A stretch of 64,000 nucleotides of DNA from Candidatus Rifleibacteriota bacterium. GTDB taxonomy: Bacteria > Muiribacteriota > Ozemobacteria > Ozemobacterales > Ozemobacteraceae. A model generated the notes under the pieces. That model ran no database searches. It saw only the letters and a list, made by a program, of their open reading frames with translations, and was not told where the DNA came from. The first letter of the stretch is position 1. Each line of letters begins with the position of its first letter. The position numbers were made by a program, and so were the translations under genes. Where the stretch lies: contig JADFYG010000013.1 in NCBI GenBank assembly GCA_015233155.1, forward strand, positions 1 to 64,000. The letters run 5' to 3'. Positions 26,895 through 34,980 of this stretch are shown one piece after another.

Positions 26895-27449
26895 TTACCG
26901 GGAACCGTCGCTAAAGAGCAGCGTCAGTGGAATATTCAGTTGGTCGCCTGGCTTAAGGTTCAGCAGGTCGGCGGTACCGGAGGATAATTCCAGGGCGTAT
27001 TGGGCTGGTCCGTGCGTTTGATAACGCGGAAGCTGATCATCCGGGATTCCCGTACCGGGTCTCATTCCACGTATGATTTCCGTCAGCGAAAGATCAGACG
27101 AAAAAAAGACGACATCGAGAGGAATGCGGGTATTCTTCATCCAAAATGTCATCGTCGGCTGAGTATCAGAATAAACAAAGAGCATTCCTTCATCAGGGTT
27201 CATTTCGGTGCGAAACATCAGACCTGTTCTAAGTTCATTGCCGGATCGGGCGATCATGAGATGAAGAGTGTGGGTTCCGATTGACGCTTCATATACCGGA
27301 AGCTTTTGTGGTTCACCGGACTCAACTGGTGAAAGTGTGGCTGCTGCAACTTTAGTTTCGGAATTATCGGTGCCTGGCAGCAAAAAACAGGAGGGCAGGA
27401 GAACGGTTCCCGCCAGGGCGGTGCAAAGAAGCAGTGATTTGGATTTCAC
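26895..27449 (-). CDS. DUF192 domain lipoprotein
   Basis: 184 residues with a lipoprotein signal (LLPSC at about 17-21) followed by a DUF192 domain: NELRTGLMFRTEMNPDEGML, TFWMKNTRIPLDVVFFSSD, ALELSSGTADLLNLKPGDQL. DUF192 proteins are small, usually exported, beta-rich proteins of unknown biochemical role. Its start codon overlaps the stop of the enzyme I gene (4 bases), so they are translationally coupled. Confidence 0.9.
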   Translation of the reverse strand: MKSKSLLLCTALAGTVLLPSCFLLPGTDNSETKVAAATLSPVESGEPQKLPVYEASIGTHTLHLMIARSGNELRTGLMFRTEMNPDEGMLFVYSDTQPTMTFWMKNTRIPLDVVFFSSDLSLTEIIRGMRPGTGIPDDQLPRYQTHGPAQYALELSSGTADLLNLKPGDQLNIPLTLLFSDGSR

Positions 27450-29188
27450 GAAAGACCGTAATGCGCGTTCAACTTGCTCAGCGCTGTATCAATTTCTTCA
27501 GCTGTATCGAGTTCGAGCATGGCCATCACCTGCGGACGAATTTCAGCAATTGAGAGGGACAGAATTGCATGTTTGACGCGTGGAATGAAGATCGCGTTCA
27601 TCGATAGTGCCCGGAGGCCTAGCCCAATGAGTAAAAGAGTATATCGCCCATCGCCCGCGAGCTCTCCGCACAGGCTGACCGGGCACTCCCTGGTCTCACC
27701 CGCCACTATTACATCGTGGAGCAGCTTCAGAACCGCCGGATTTGTGGGCTGATAAAGATGTGCAACCTTTGAATTGGTCCGGTCTACGGCCAGGGTGTAC
27801 TGCACAAGATCGTTCGATCCTATGGAGAGAAAATCGACTTCCCGGGCTATTTTGTCTGCAAGAATAGCGGCCGATGGAACCTCGATCATTGCTCCTATCG
27901 GGATTTTATTTTCCACTACGATGCCTTCACTGGCGAGCTCTGCACGAACCTCACCCAGGAAGGTTTTTGATCTTCGCAACTCTCCGAGATTCGAGATCAT
28001 CGGGAACAGTATTTTCACATTTCCATGGTCACATCGGGCGCATACTCTAATGATGGCGCGAAGTTGAGTCCGGAAAATATCCAGGCGGTCTAGTGACATT
28101 CGTACCGCGCGCCAGCCCATTTCAGGATTTTTTTCACCTACGTGTCCAACCAGGTGGGAAATCTTGTCGCCACCCAGGTCGATTGTCCGTATGACTACTT
28201 CTGCCCCATCAAGCCTTTGAACGACATCCCAATATATGTCGACCAGTTCATCTTCTGTGGGGAATCGTCGGCGGATGAGATAGGTAAATTCAGTGCGATA
28301 GAGGCCTATTCCGTCTGCTCCGTTGGTAATAACGGCATCGACATCCTGAGGTTGTCCGATGTTCGCACACAGTCGTATTTTTACGTCATCTTTAGTGACG
28401 GATGGCTGTGTAAGTGTCGCCCTATAATCCGCCTTACGTGATTCAAATGCCGCGTGTGCCACCCGATATTCCTCGACGACATCGTTTAGCGGCTTGATTA
28501 CGAGAGTCCCTGTGTTTCCGTCGAGAATTATGAACTCCCCCTGTTCGACCACTTGTATGAGGTTTTTCACCTGGACGAGTGCGGGTATACCCAGGGATCG
28601 GGCGAGAATGGCGGCGTGAGACGTAGCCGTGCCTTCGGCAGTGGCGAGACCAAGTACCTTCGTGGTGTCGAATGAGACTATATCGGAGGCGGTCAGGTCT
28701 TCCGCGATGACTATCACGCCTTCTTTAAGGTCGGAGAAGCCGGGCATATGCATTTTATCCTGGCAGTTTTTCAGAATGCGGCGGCCGATATCCATGACAT
28801 CAACTGCCTTTTCCTGAAACTGCGGATCAGGAAGAGACCGGAAAAAATCGCTGTAATCTTTGGCTACACCAGAAACCACGGCCTCGACATTCAATTGTCG
28901 CTCGCGGATGCGTTTAACAACTTCTTTTTTAAGATCAGGATCGTCCACAAGGGTCAGGTGGGCATTGAAAATATTCGAGATTTCAAGACTGTTTCGAATC
29001 TGTGGAAGCCGTGTAAGCTGGCTGATTTCATCGCGCGCAAGCTGGATGGCATAAGAAAACCGCGCTATTTCCGCCTCGATTTCACCGGCACCGATGGAAC
29101 GTGCCGGAACATTATCGAGTTGGAAATGCTTTAGGCAATACGCTTTTCCAAGCGCATAACCTGGAGATATGGCCAATCCCTTCAGCAT
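27446..29188 (-). CDS. ptsI: Phosphoenolpyruvate-protein phosphotransferase (PTS enzyme I)
   Basis: Enzyme I transfers phosphate from PEP to HPr, the entry step of the PTS. I place the start at 29188 (MLKGLAISPG), where AAGGG lies 7 bases upstream; this gives 580 residues, the normal length. Phosphorylated His191 is in EGTATSHAAILARSLGIPA. The PEP-binding motifs DGIGLYRTEF, FLSIGSNDLVQYTLAVDRTN and the catalytic cysteine motif SLCGELAGD are intact. No HPr or enzyme II gene is in the window, and there is no N-terminal GAF domain of the PtsP (nitrogen) type. Confidence 0.95.
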   Translation of the reverse strand: MLKGLAISPGYALGKAYCLKHFQLDNVPARSIGAGEIEAEIARFSYAIQLARDEISQLTRLPQIRNSLEISNIFNAHLTLVDDPDLKKEVVKRIRERQLNVEAVVSGVAKDYSDFFRSLPDPQFQEKAVDVMDIGRRILKNCQDKMHMPGFSDLKEGVIVIAEDLTASDIVSFDTTKVLGLATAEGTATSHAAILARSLGIPALVQVKNLIQVVEQGEFIILDGNTGTLVIKPLNDVVEEYRVAHAAFESRKADYRATLTQPSVTKDDVKIRLCANIGQPQDVDAVITNGADGIGLYRTEFTYLIRRRFPTEDELVDIYWDVVQRLDGAEVVIRTIDLGGDKISHLVGHVGEKNPEMGWRAVRMSLDRLDIFRTQLRAIIRVCARCDHGNVKILFPMISNLGELRRSKTFLGEVRAELASEGIVVENKIPIGAMIEVPSAAILADKIAREVDFLSIGSNDLVQYTLAVDRTNSKVAHLYQPTNPAVLKLLHDVIVAGETRECPVSLCGELAGDGRYTLLLIGLGLRALSMNAIFIPRVKHAILSLSIAEIRPQVMAMLELDTAEEIDTALSKLNAHYGLS

Positions 29189-29286
29189 GCAAAAACCCTT
29201 GCATTTTAGATTCGCACATCCTATCATGAATGCCTTCCTCGATCAAGAAAAACCGCCGATGGCGCTATGTTTTGAAGGAAAGACCA

Positions 29287-30090
29287 ATGCACATTCTCAT
29301 CAGCAATGACGATGGATTCAGCGCCCGTGGTATTGTCGCGCTTGCCGGAATACTTTCACAAATTGCGGAAATCACCGTAGTCGCCCCCGATCGTGAACAA
29401 AGTGCCTGCAGCAGTTCTCTTTCGATCCACAAACCACTCAGGGCTACAGCTGTCGATTTTCCTGTGAAGGTACATGCCGCATGGGCAGTGGATGGAACAC
29501 CGGTCGATAGCGTAAAGCTGGCTTTGACAAAGCTGATGCCTGTACCTCCCGATCTGGTCGTGACGGGCATAAATCGTGGAGCAAACATGTGCGTGGACAT
29601 CCTCTACTCCGGCACTGTAGCCGCAGCGTTCGAGGGTGTTTTCAAGGGGATTCCTTCTTTAGCGTTTTCCCTGGATTCATACGATTCAAAAGCAGACTAC
29701 TCTGCCGCAAAAGCGGCGATTCTTGAATGTGTCGATATGGCTCGCGCCGTTCCGCCTCCGGCCGGAGTGTTGTACAACATCAACATCCCGGCTATTCCGG
29801 CCGATCAGATTAAAGGTTTGCGCACGACACGAATGGGGCAGGTTCGCTATCAGGATGGTTACGAACGTCGTGAAGATCCCGGAGGAAAGCCATACTATTG
29901 GTTACACGGAATCATGGATGTGCTTGACCAGGACCCCGATACCGACATTATAGCGGTGAGAAGCGGTTGGGTTTCACTGACTCCGCTTCGCGCTGAGCTC
30001 ACGGATATGAACGTTTTCAATCAAATCCGAAAACACTTTTCACGGACGACACAGTCTGGAACGGGAAAAGTGCAGGAACCCCACAGGTGA
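29287..30090 (+). CDS. surE: 5'-nucleotidase SurE
   Basis: Metal-dependent 5'/3'-nucleotidase and exopolyphosphatase. The start is set at 29287 because the family begins M-x-I-L-[IV]-[ST]-NDDG (here HILISNDDGFSARG) and AAGGAAAG precedes it; upstream in-frame codons are not conserved. Other motifs: VVAPDREQSACSSSL, VDGTPVDSVKLAL, VVTGINRGANMCVDILYSGTVAAAFEG. 267 residues, normal length. It diverges from ptsI across about 98 bases and its stop overlaps the next gene. Confidence 0.96.
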   Translation: MHILISNDDGFSARGIVALAGILSQIAEITVVAPDREQSACSSSLSIHKPLRATAVDFPVKVHAAWAVDGTPVDSVKLALTKLMPVPPDLVVTGINRGANMCVDILYSGTVAAAFEGVFKGIPSLAFSLDSYDSKADYSAAKAAILECVDMARAVPPPAGVLYNINIPAIPADQIKGLRTTRMGQVRYQDGYERREDPGGKPYYWLHGIMDVLDQDPDTDIIAVRSGWVSLTPLRAELTDMNVFNQIRKHFSRTTQSGTGKVQEPHR

Positions 30091-30920
30091 GCCTAATGGG
30101 TTCCGAATTAGCTGACAACCTCGCCACTCCTTTACTTCCGGAAGCAATTACCGTCTGCTGTCTCCAGTGGGATATCCGGCGCGACAATGTTGCCGCCAAC
30201 CTCGAGTGTTGTGATGCGATGCTTGCCGAGGCGGCGCTGCAGAAACCTCATATAGTTATCCTTCCTGAGATGTGGAGCCGAAGTTTTTGCGGTGACAATC
30301 TCGCTTCAGAAGCCGGATTTCTCGATGAGCGAAAGGCATTTTGTAGCGCAAAAGCCCGTGAAAACCGTATCTGGCTTGCCGCCGGCACGCTTCCGGAGCC
30401 TGCCACGTCCGGCAAAGTATTCAATACCATGTTTATTTTCGACCCGACCGGCAAAGAACGTCTGGCCTATCGAAAGATACATCTGTTTCCAAACACGAAT
30501 GAACCGAAATATTTTGAAGCCGGGAATGAACTGCCATTACCCGTTGCAGCAGGCCCCTGGAACATAGGCGTGGGTATATGCTTCGATTTGCGTTTTCCCG
30601 AACTTTTTCGACGACAGATGCTTGCGGGCGCCAATCTTTTTCTTGTGCCGGCCCAGTTCCCGGATCCACGCGAAGATCATTTCACGCTGCTCGCACGCGC
30701 CCGCGCACTCGAAAATCAGGCTGCCCTCGTTGCGGTTAATCGATGCGGAAGTGAAGCGACGCTCACGTTTTTTGGCGGAAGCCTCGCGGCCGGGCCGTTC
30801 GGTGAAATCACAGCCTCCTCAGGTCGCAAACCTGGCATTTTAACTGCCAGGTTTCGCTTTGCCGAACTTCAAAAGCTGCGCCGTGATTATCCCTTCATTG
30901 AGCGCACTCCACTTCTTTGA
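30087..30920 (+). CDS. Carbon-nitrogen hydrolase (nitrilase superfamily, Nit2/omega-amidase-like)
   Basis: 277 residues with the complete nitrilase triad: Glu61 in VILPEMWSRSF, Lys130 in LAYRKIHLFP and Cys165 in GVGICFDLRFPE. The spacing and the FDLRFPELFR context resemble the Nit2/YafV omega-amidase branch, which hydrolyses alpha-ketoglutaramate-like amides; other amidase substrates are possible. It begins with GTG overlapping the surE stop (GTGA); an in-frame ATG lies 9 bases later. Confidence 0.9.
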   Translation: MSLMGSELADNLATPLLPEAITVCCLQWDIRRDNVAANLECCDAMLAEAALQKPHIVILPEMWSRSFCGDNLASEAGFLDERKAFCSAKARENRIWLAAGTLPEPATSGKVFNTMFIFDPTGKERLAYRKIHLFPNTNEPKYFEAGNELPLPVAAGPWNIGVGICFDLRFPELFRRQMLAGANLFLVPAQFPDPREDHFTLLARARALENQAALVAVNRCGSEATLTFFGGSLAAGPFGEITASSGRKPGILTARFRFAELQKLRRDYPFIERTPLL

Positions 30921-30946
30921 GCTTCTTGCAATATTAACGATATAAC

Positions 30947-30994
30947 GTAGGGTGATTCATGCCTCGCCTGTATACGGGCGAGGCATGAATCACC
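30947..30994. repeat. GTAG-headed palindrome with 18-bp perfect stem
   Basis: GGTGATTCATGCCTCGCC (30951-30968) and its exact reverse complement (30977-30994) flank TGTATACG. The element is preceded by GTAG like the other intergenic repeats. It sits between the nitrilase gene and birA, could act as a transcription attenuator, and lacks a T-run. Confidence 0.8.
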
Positions 30995-31016
30995 ATGCTA
31001 AGGAGCACGACATATT

Positions 31017-31907
31017 ATGGTAATTTTGCAAGTTGCCCTGACGTCGTCATTTCCGGAAACATGGGATGAACTGCCTGACATTCTACATAAAATTCCGGGC
31101 TTCGAATCTCATGCATTCATTCATGTTGGTGAAATCGATTCAACCAATAATTCACTCAAGGCCGATTGGAGTTTGAACCCTGTGCCAGAGCGTGTTATGG
31201 CTGCAGATCATCAGACCGCCGGTAGGGGGCAGTTCGGTCGTTCCTGGTGGGATAATCCGGGTGATTCGCTTTTGTTTTCCTTTTCCTGGCCGTGTATCGA
31301 AGGACCTGTTCGAGGGTTTCCGGTATCAATTGCCACGGGTCTGGCGTTGTATCGCGCCTTGCACGAACTTTTTCCATGGGCTTCCGGCGCGTTCTGGCTC
31401 AAGTGGCCGAACGACTTATGGTCCGGGAATGCCAAGGTCGGGGGAATACTTGTCGAAAGCCGCATTGCCACAAATGGAATCGGCCGACTCGTTGTTGGGA
31501 TCGGCGTCAACCTTCGGGGTTTGCGACCGGAAATCCCCTCCGGTGAATCAGCCAGGAGTGTGGAGGAAGCCATTGGCACCACTCTTCGGCCGGAGTTGCC
31601 CAGGTTGCCGCAAGCCGGCACAGATATCATCCGGCAAAAGATTCTACATCCGGCAAGACTACTCGCGGCAATTCTTACCTCTTGGTCGAATCTGAGTGAA
31701 GAATATGATTCGTCTGAATCTCTTGTTCGGGCATGGGAAGCGGCATCCGGACCTATGTGGGGACGAAAAATTATCATTACCGGGGCAGGTGACGAAATCC
31801 TGAACGCTGAATCAGTGGGCTTATGCGTGACCGGAGGACTGCGGATACGTCTTCCCGACGGTTCAGAACGGCTGATTTGTTCAGCTGAAAAAGTGCGTTT
31901 CGCTTAG
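31017..31907 (+). CDS. birA: Biotin-[acetyl-CoA carboxylase] ligase (no DNA-binding domain)
   Basis: Biotin protein ligase, which activates biotin with ATP and attaches it to carboxylase carrier domains. Catalytic motifs are present: EIDSTNNSLK, ADHQTAGRGQFGRSWW (GRGRxG-type loop, here GRGQFG) and LKWPNDLWSGNAKVGGILVE. The C-terminal SH3-like domain is present. The 296-residue protein lacks the N-terminal helix-turn-helix of E. coli BirA, so it is a monofunctional class I enzyme without repressor function. AAGGAG lies upstream of the ATG. Confidence 0.95.
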   Translation: MVILQVALTSSFPETWDELPDILHKIPGFESHAFIHVGEIDSTNNSLKADWSLNPVPERVMAADHQTAGRGQFGRSWWDNPGDSLLFSFSWPCIEGPVRGFPVSIATGLALYRALHELFPWASGAFWLKWPNDLWSGNAKVGGILVESRIATNGIGRLVVGIGVNLRGLRPEIPSGESARSVEEAIGTTLRPELPRLPQAGTDIIRQKILHPARLLAAILTSWSNLSEEYDSSESLVRAWEAASGPMWGRKIIITGAGDEILNAESVGLCVTGGLRIRLPDGSERLICSAEKVRFA

Positions 31908-31910
31908 CAG

Positions 31911-31964
31911 TAAAATAAGATCAGCGCCCATTTTTCGAGAAAAATGGGCGCTGATCTTATTTTA
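31911..31964. terminator. Bidirectional intrinsic terminator, 25-bp perfect stem
   Basis: A 25-base arm (31911-31935) and its perfect reverse complement (31940-31964) enclose the loop CGAG. The stem has a GC-rich core (CAGCGCCCA) flanked by A/T tracts on both sides, so a U-run follows the hairpin in either direction. It fills the whole gap between the stops of the convergent birA and 31966-34203 genes. Confidence 0.93.
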
Positions 31965-31965
31965 G

Positions 31966-34203
31966 TCAGAGGCCTTGAACCGGAATAGATACTTTATATG
32001 AGAAGGATTTTCCTTCAGCGTCTCCGTAGATCCAGACGTAGGCTTCTGCAGTCGGAGCCGGGAAAGCCGCCTGGAAAGAATTCCCAGTGATCTGAGTTTT
32101 CGATTTCCCATCGAAAAGCACAACCGTTACAGCTTCTCTCTTAACATTTTGACCGATATCGATGGAGAAATCCACGGGCGTGTTCACCTTCAAAGCTTGT
32201 GCTGTGGGATATTGGTCGCTTACAAAGTCAAATGACTGGCCTGCTTCGGCAGCCGCCGACCGCATGGAAAGGCAAACGATGTGAGATTTCACGGCTGTCT
32301 CTTTTTGAGCCGTGGTGACTCCGCCTTGGGCAGCGGCCGTTTTCAGGCCTCCGTTACTGTTTTCGGGAGGAGCATCTGGGATAGTATTTGACGATCCGTC
32401 TGATACGGCGACATTAGCCGATGTTCCACCGTCGGAGCCTGCGGTTGCATCGCTCCCGGCGGAAGATCCCGTGATGGATGAACCACCTGATGACCCGGCG
32501 GATGAGCCATCTGATGAACCACAAGTTGAACAGGTGGAAGAATTGTTTCCGGAAGAACCTTGCGAAGAGCCTGCCGTCGAGCCTTGGGAGCCGGCACCGG
32601 CTGCCTTGGCTGTCTTGGCCTTGGCCGCCAGTCTCTGAGCAGCTGTCATGCCTGCCGTAGATTTGCCGGCTTCATGGGGGGCTGCCGCAACCTGCGTTCC
32701 TGCCTGGTCAGAGGAAGAGTTGATGGCGGTTGAACCGGCGGCGTGAATCGCGCTTGGGTCATCGGTGGAGGAGTTTCCGGAAGAGGAGGAGCCTGCTCCA
32801 GCCCCGGCTGCCGTTCCGTCGGTGCTACCGTCGGTGGCCGCTTTTCCGGAGGTGATTGCACCGGCTATATGAGCGTCAGCGTTAGTGTTGCCCTGTTCAT
32901 TTGATGGAACGCTTGGATCGTTGTACAAATCAGAAAAATCATTCTTAGCGTCATTTTCAGGGGATGTGCTTCCATAGCCGCCCGAGCTGCTGTTGCCTAT
33001 GTTTGATATCGGCGCCCCGTTATTTGCAGCAGCCGGAACGTCGGAATCCGAGGTTCGACCGGATGTGGTATCGATTGTACGATTCTTGAAATTCATGCGA
33101 TAGACCGGAACTTTTACTAACAGTAGTTTTTTTGGCGTTTTTGTAACTGCGTCCGGATAAAAAACTGAAACCGAGTATTTGTCATCAGACGGTGTGCGGA
33201 ATACATGGAAAATGTTGCGAGCGTAACCTTGCTCTTTGGGGTCTTCCGGGTCGGTGACGGTGACCGTAATTTTGCTTGGATCCATGTCTTGGGCGATTTC
33301 CAGGCCGAAGCGGGCACGTGTGTCTTCCGGAATCGGCCGGGCAATCGTGGCTGGATCTATCGAACTGTTGAAGGATTGATCGGTTGGGGAAATCGGGTCA
33401 TGAATCGAAAGAATGACTGTTGCCGGTGGAATGCCGACAGGAAGTTTTGTGGGGGCTATTTCAGTTCCCTTTTTTTGGGGCGGAATGGCAGCTGTTGTTG
33501 GAGGAACAGGATTGCCCGGAACTGCGGCCGTGGGAGGAGTTGACGGAGCAGTAGGGGGAGTTGGAACCCCCGTTGGAGGCGCGGCAGCGGTAGTTGGTGC
33601 TGCTGTTGGCGGGGTAACGGGAGCTTGCGTCGGTGGAGCTGTAGGAGGAGAGGGAGGCTCCGTGGTGGGCGTGGAAGGACAATCCGTGGGCGGGGGGGCT
33701 GGAGTGTGTGACTGGGATGTATCAAGCTTTCCCTCATGATAGCTCTCGCGAACTTCCTCGGGTTTTCCATCAGCACCGATTTTCCAGCTTTTGGTGCGAC
33801 TCCAGGAGTTGCCGCTGACGATATTTGGGAGTTTCGCAGCTGCATTCAATGTGTCGTTAACGTAATCCGCGTTGGTTTTTCCGGTTTTCGAATTAACGTC
33901 GATTCCTGAGTTGGAGATAACTTGGCCGTTTTGTGTGGTAGTGCCGTGCCCACTTATTACATGGTCGATTTTATCGTAGCCGTCAGAGCTTCCGGTCGTG
34001 TTTCCGGATGAAGTCGATGGGCCGGAATTCGTTGTAGACGATGTTTCTCCTGTTTTGTGGTTAACTGTAGTGACTGTCGTTGCTCCGGTCTTCGGATCAA
34101 CTGTTGTGGTTGTCGTTACTTCGTCTTCAGCTGCGACTGAAGAGACCCAAAGATTTCCGAAGGCCAATAACAGCACTAAGACCAGCATTAAGTGTCTTTT
34201 CAT
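31966..34203 (-). CDS. Exported Thr/Pro/Ser/Gly-rich low-complexity protein
   Basis: About 745 residues; the ATG at 34203 precedes a good signal peptide (LVLVLLLAFGNLWVSSVAA). The order is: a Thr-rich stretch (TTTTTVDPKTGATTVTTV), a Pro/Thr-rich linker (about 165-245), and a beta-rich segment (about 265-375; ARFGLEIAQDMDPSKITVTV). Next come a Ser/Gly/Ala-rich disordered stretch of about 250 residues with one CSTC pair and a C-terminal beta-rich domain (about 670-745) that may be Ig-like. No enzyme motif. It is likely a cell-surface or envelope stalk protein. The AG(G)CGGTG ribosome-binding site is modest. Confidence 0.75.
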   Translation of the reverse strand: MKRHLMLVLVLLLAFGNLWVSSVAAEDEVTTTTTVDPKTGATTVTTVNHKTGETSSTTNSGPSTSSGNTTGSSDGYDKIDHVISGHGTTTQNGQVISNSGIDVNSKTGKTNADYVNDTLNAAAKLPNIVSGNSWSRTKSWKIGADGKPEEVRESYHEGKLDTSQSHTPAPPPTDCPSTPTTEPPSPPTAPPTQAPVTPPTAAPTTAAAPPTGVPTPPTAPSTPPTAAVPGNPVPPTTAAIPPQKKGTEIAPTKLPVGIPPATVILSIHDPISPTDQSFNSSIDPATIARPIPEDTRARFGLEIAQDMDPSKITVTVTDPEDPKEQGYARNIFHVFRTPSDDKYSVSVFYPDAVTKTPKKLLLVKVPVYRMNFKNRTIDTTSGRTSDSDVPAAANNGAPISNIGNSSSGGYGSTSPENDAKNDFSDLYNDPSVPSNEQGNTNADAHIAGAITSGKAATDGSTDGTAAGAGAGSSSSGNSSTDDPSAIHAAGSTAINSSSDQAGTQVAAAPHEAGKSTAGMTAAQRLAAKAKTAKAAGAGSQGSTAGSSQGSSGNNSSTCSTCGSSDGSSAGSSGGSSITGSSAGSDATAGSDGGTSANVAVSDGSSNTIPDAPPENSNGGLKTAAAQGGVTTAQKETAVKSHIVCLSMRSAAAEAGQSFDFVSDQYPTAQALKVNTPVDFSIDIGQNVKREAVTVVLFDGKSKTQITGNSFQAAFPAPTAEAYVWIYGDAEGKSFSYKVSIPVQGL

Positions 34204-34344
34204 ATATATTACACCGCCTTTTCGGAAATTTACCATTTCAGTAATCTTATTAAAGTATAACAGCTATTGAAACTTCCTGCCAAGATAGCCGATATAGATT
34301 ATAGATGGGAATATTTGTGTTCCCGGAAAGGTTGGCATTGGAAG

Positions 34345-34803
34345 ATGGCGGATCTTCAATTAATCACCTGTCATATTTGCGGAGCTGTGATGGTGAAGTT
34401 TTTGCGGGATATCTGTTCAAAATGTCATCAGGAAGAAGAAGAATACTTTATTCAGGTGAAAGATTATATACGAGCGCATCCAGGAGCATCAATCGGTGAA
34501 GTGGCTGGGAATGTGGGAATTGCGGTGAAACGAGTGGAACACTTTGTGAATTCGGGACGTCTGGAGAGGGCTGGAGTGCACATTACACATGAATGCCAGA
34601 CCTGCGGACTTATAATTTCAGACGGCATTATATGTCCCAAATGTTCCACGGGATTACAGACTCAGGTCGATTCCCTGAAAAAGTCGATATCCGATGAAAA
34701 GCCGAAACAACCGCAAACTGCGGCTGATAAAGACAAATCCAAGGATAAAAGTAAGAAGGGGAAGGATGATGAAGGCTTACATATTGGGAAAAATAAAAAA
34801 TGA
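34345..34803 (+). CDS. YvyF-like zinc-ribbon / helix-turn-helix protein
   Basis: About 152 residues. Two CxxC pairs (CHICG...CSKC) are followed by EEEEYFIQVKDYIRAHPGAS and a winged-helix-like segment (IGEVAGNVGIAVKRVEHFVN). This resembles the small flagellar-operon protein YvyF (TIGR03826). A second zinc ribbon (CQTCG...CPKC) and a Lys/Asp-rich tail follow. I choose ATG 34345 (just before the first ribbon) over the in-frame TTG at 34267. No flagellar gene is present here, so the similarity gives a fold rather than a role. Confidence 0.65.
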   Translation: MADLQLITCHICGAVMVKFLRDICSKCHQEEEEYFIQVKDYIRAHPGASIGEVAGNVGIAVKRVEHFVNSGRLERAGVHITHECQTCGLIISDGIICPKCSTGLQTQVDSLKKSISDEKPKQPQTAADKDKSKDKSKKGKDDEGLHIGKNKK

Positions 34804-34980
34804 GTTTTTCTTCTTCGTCTTAATACTATTAATTTCGTTTAGTTGAAATGGGTTCTTGGGTGTGGTATGTTGTAAGGCATTTTGTATTCGATCGGGGTAC
34901 GGCGCCACTTTTCATGAGTTGGTATTGTTTTGCCGGGCCACGATGAGATATTTTTTCGAACACCAGTTTTGGGAGAAGCT

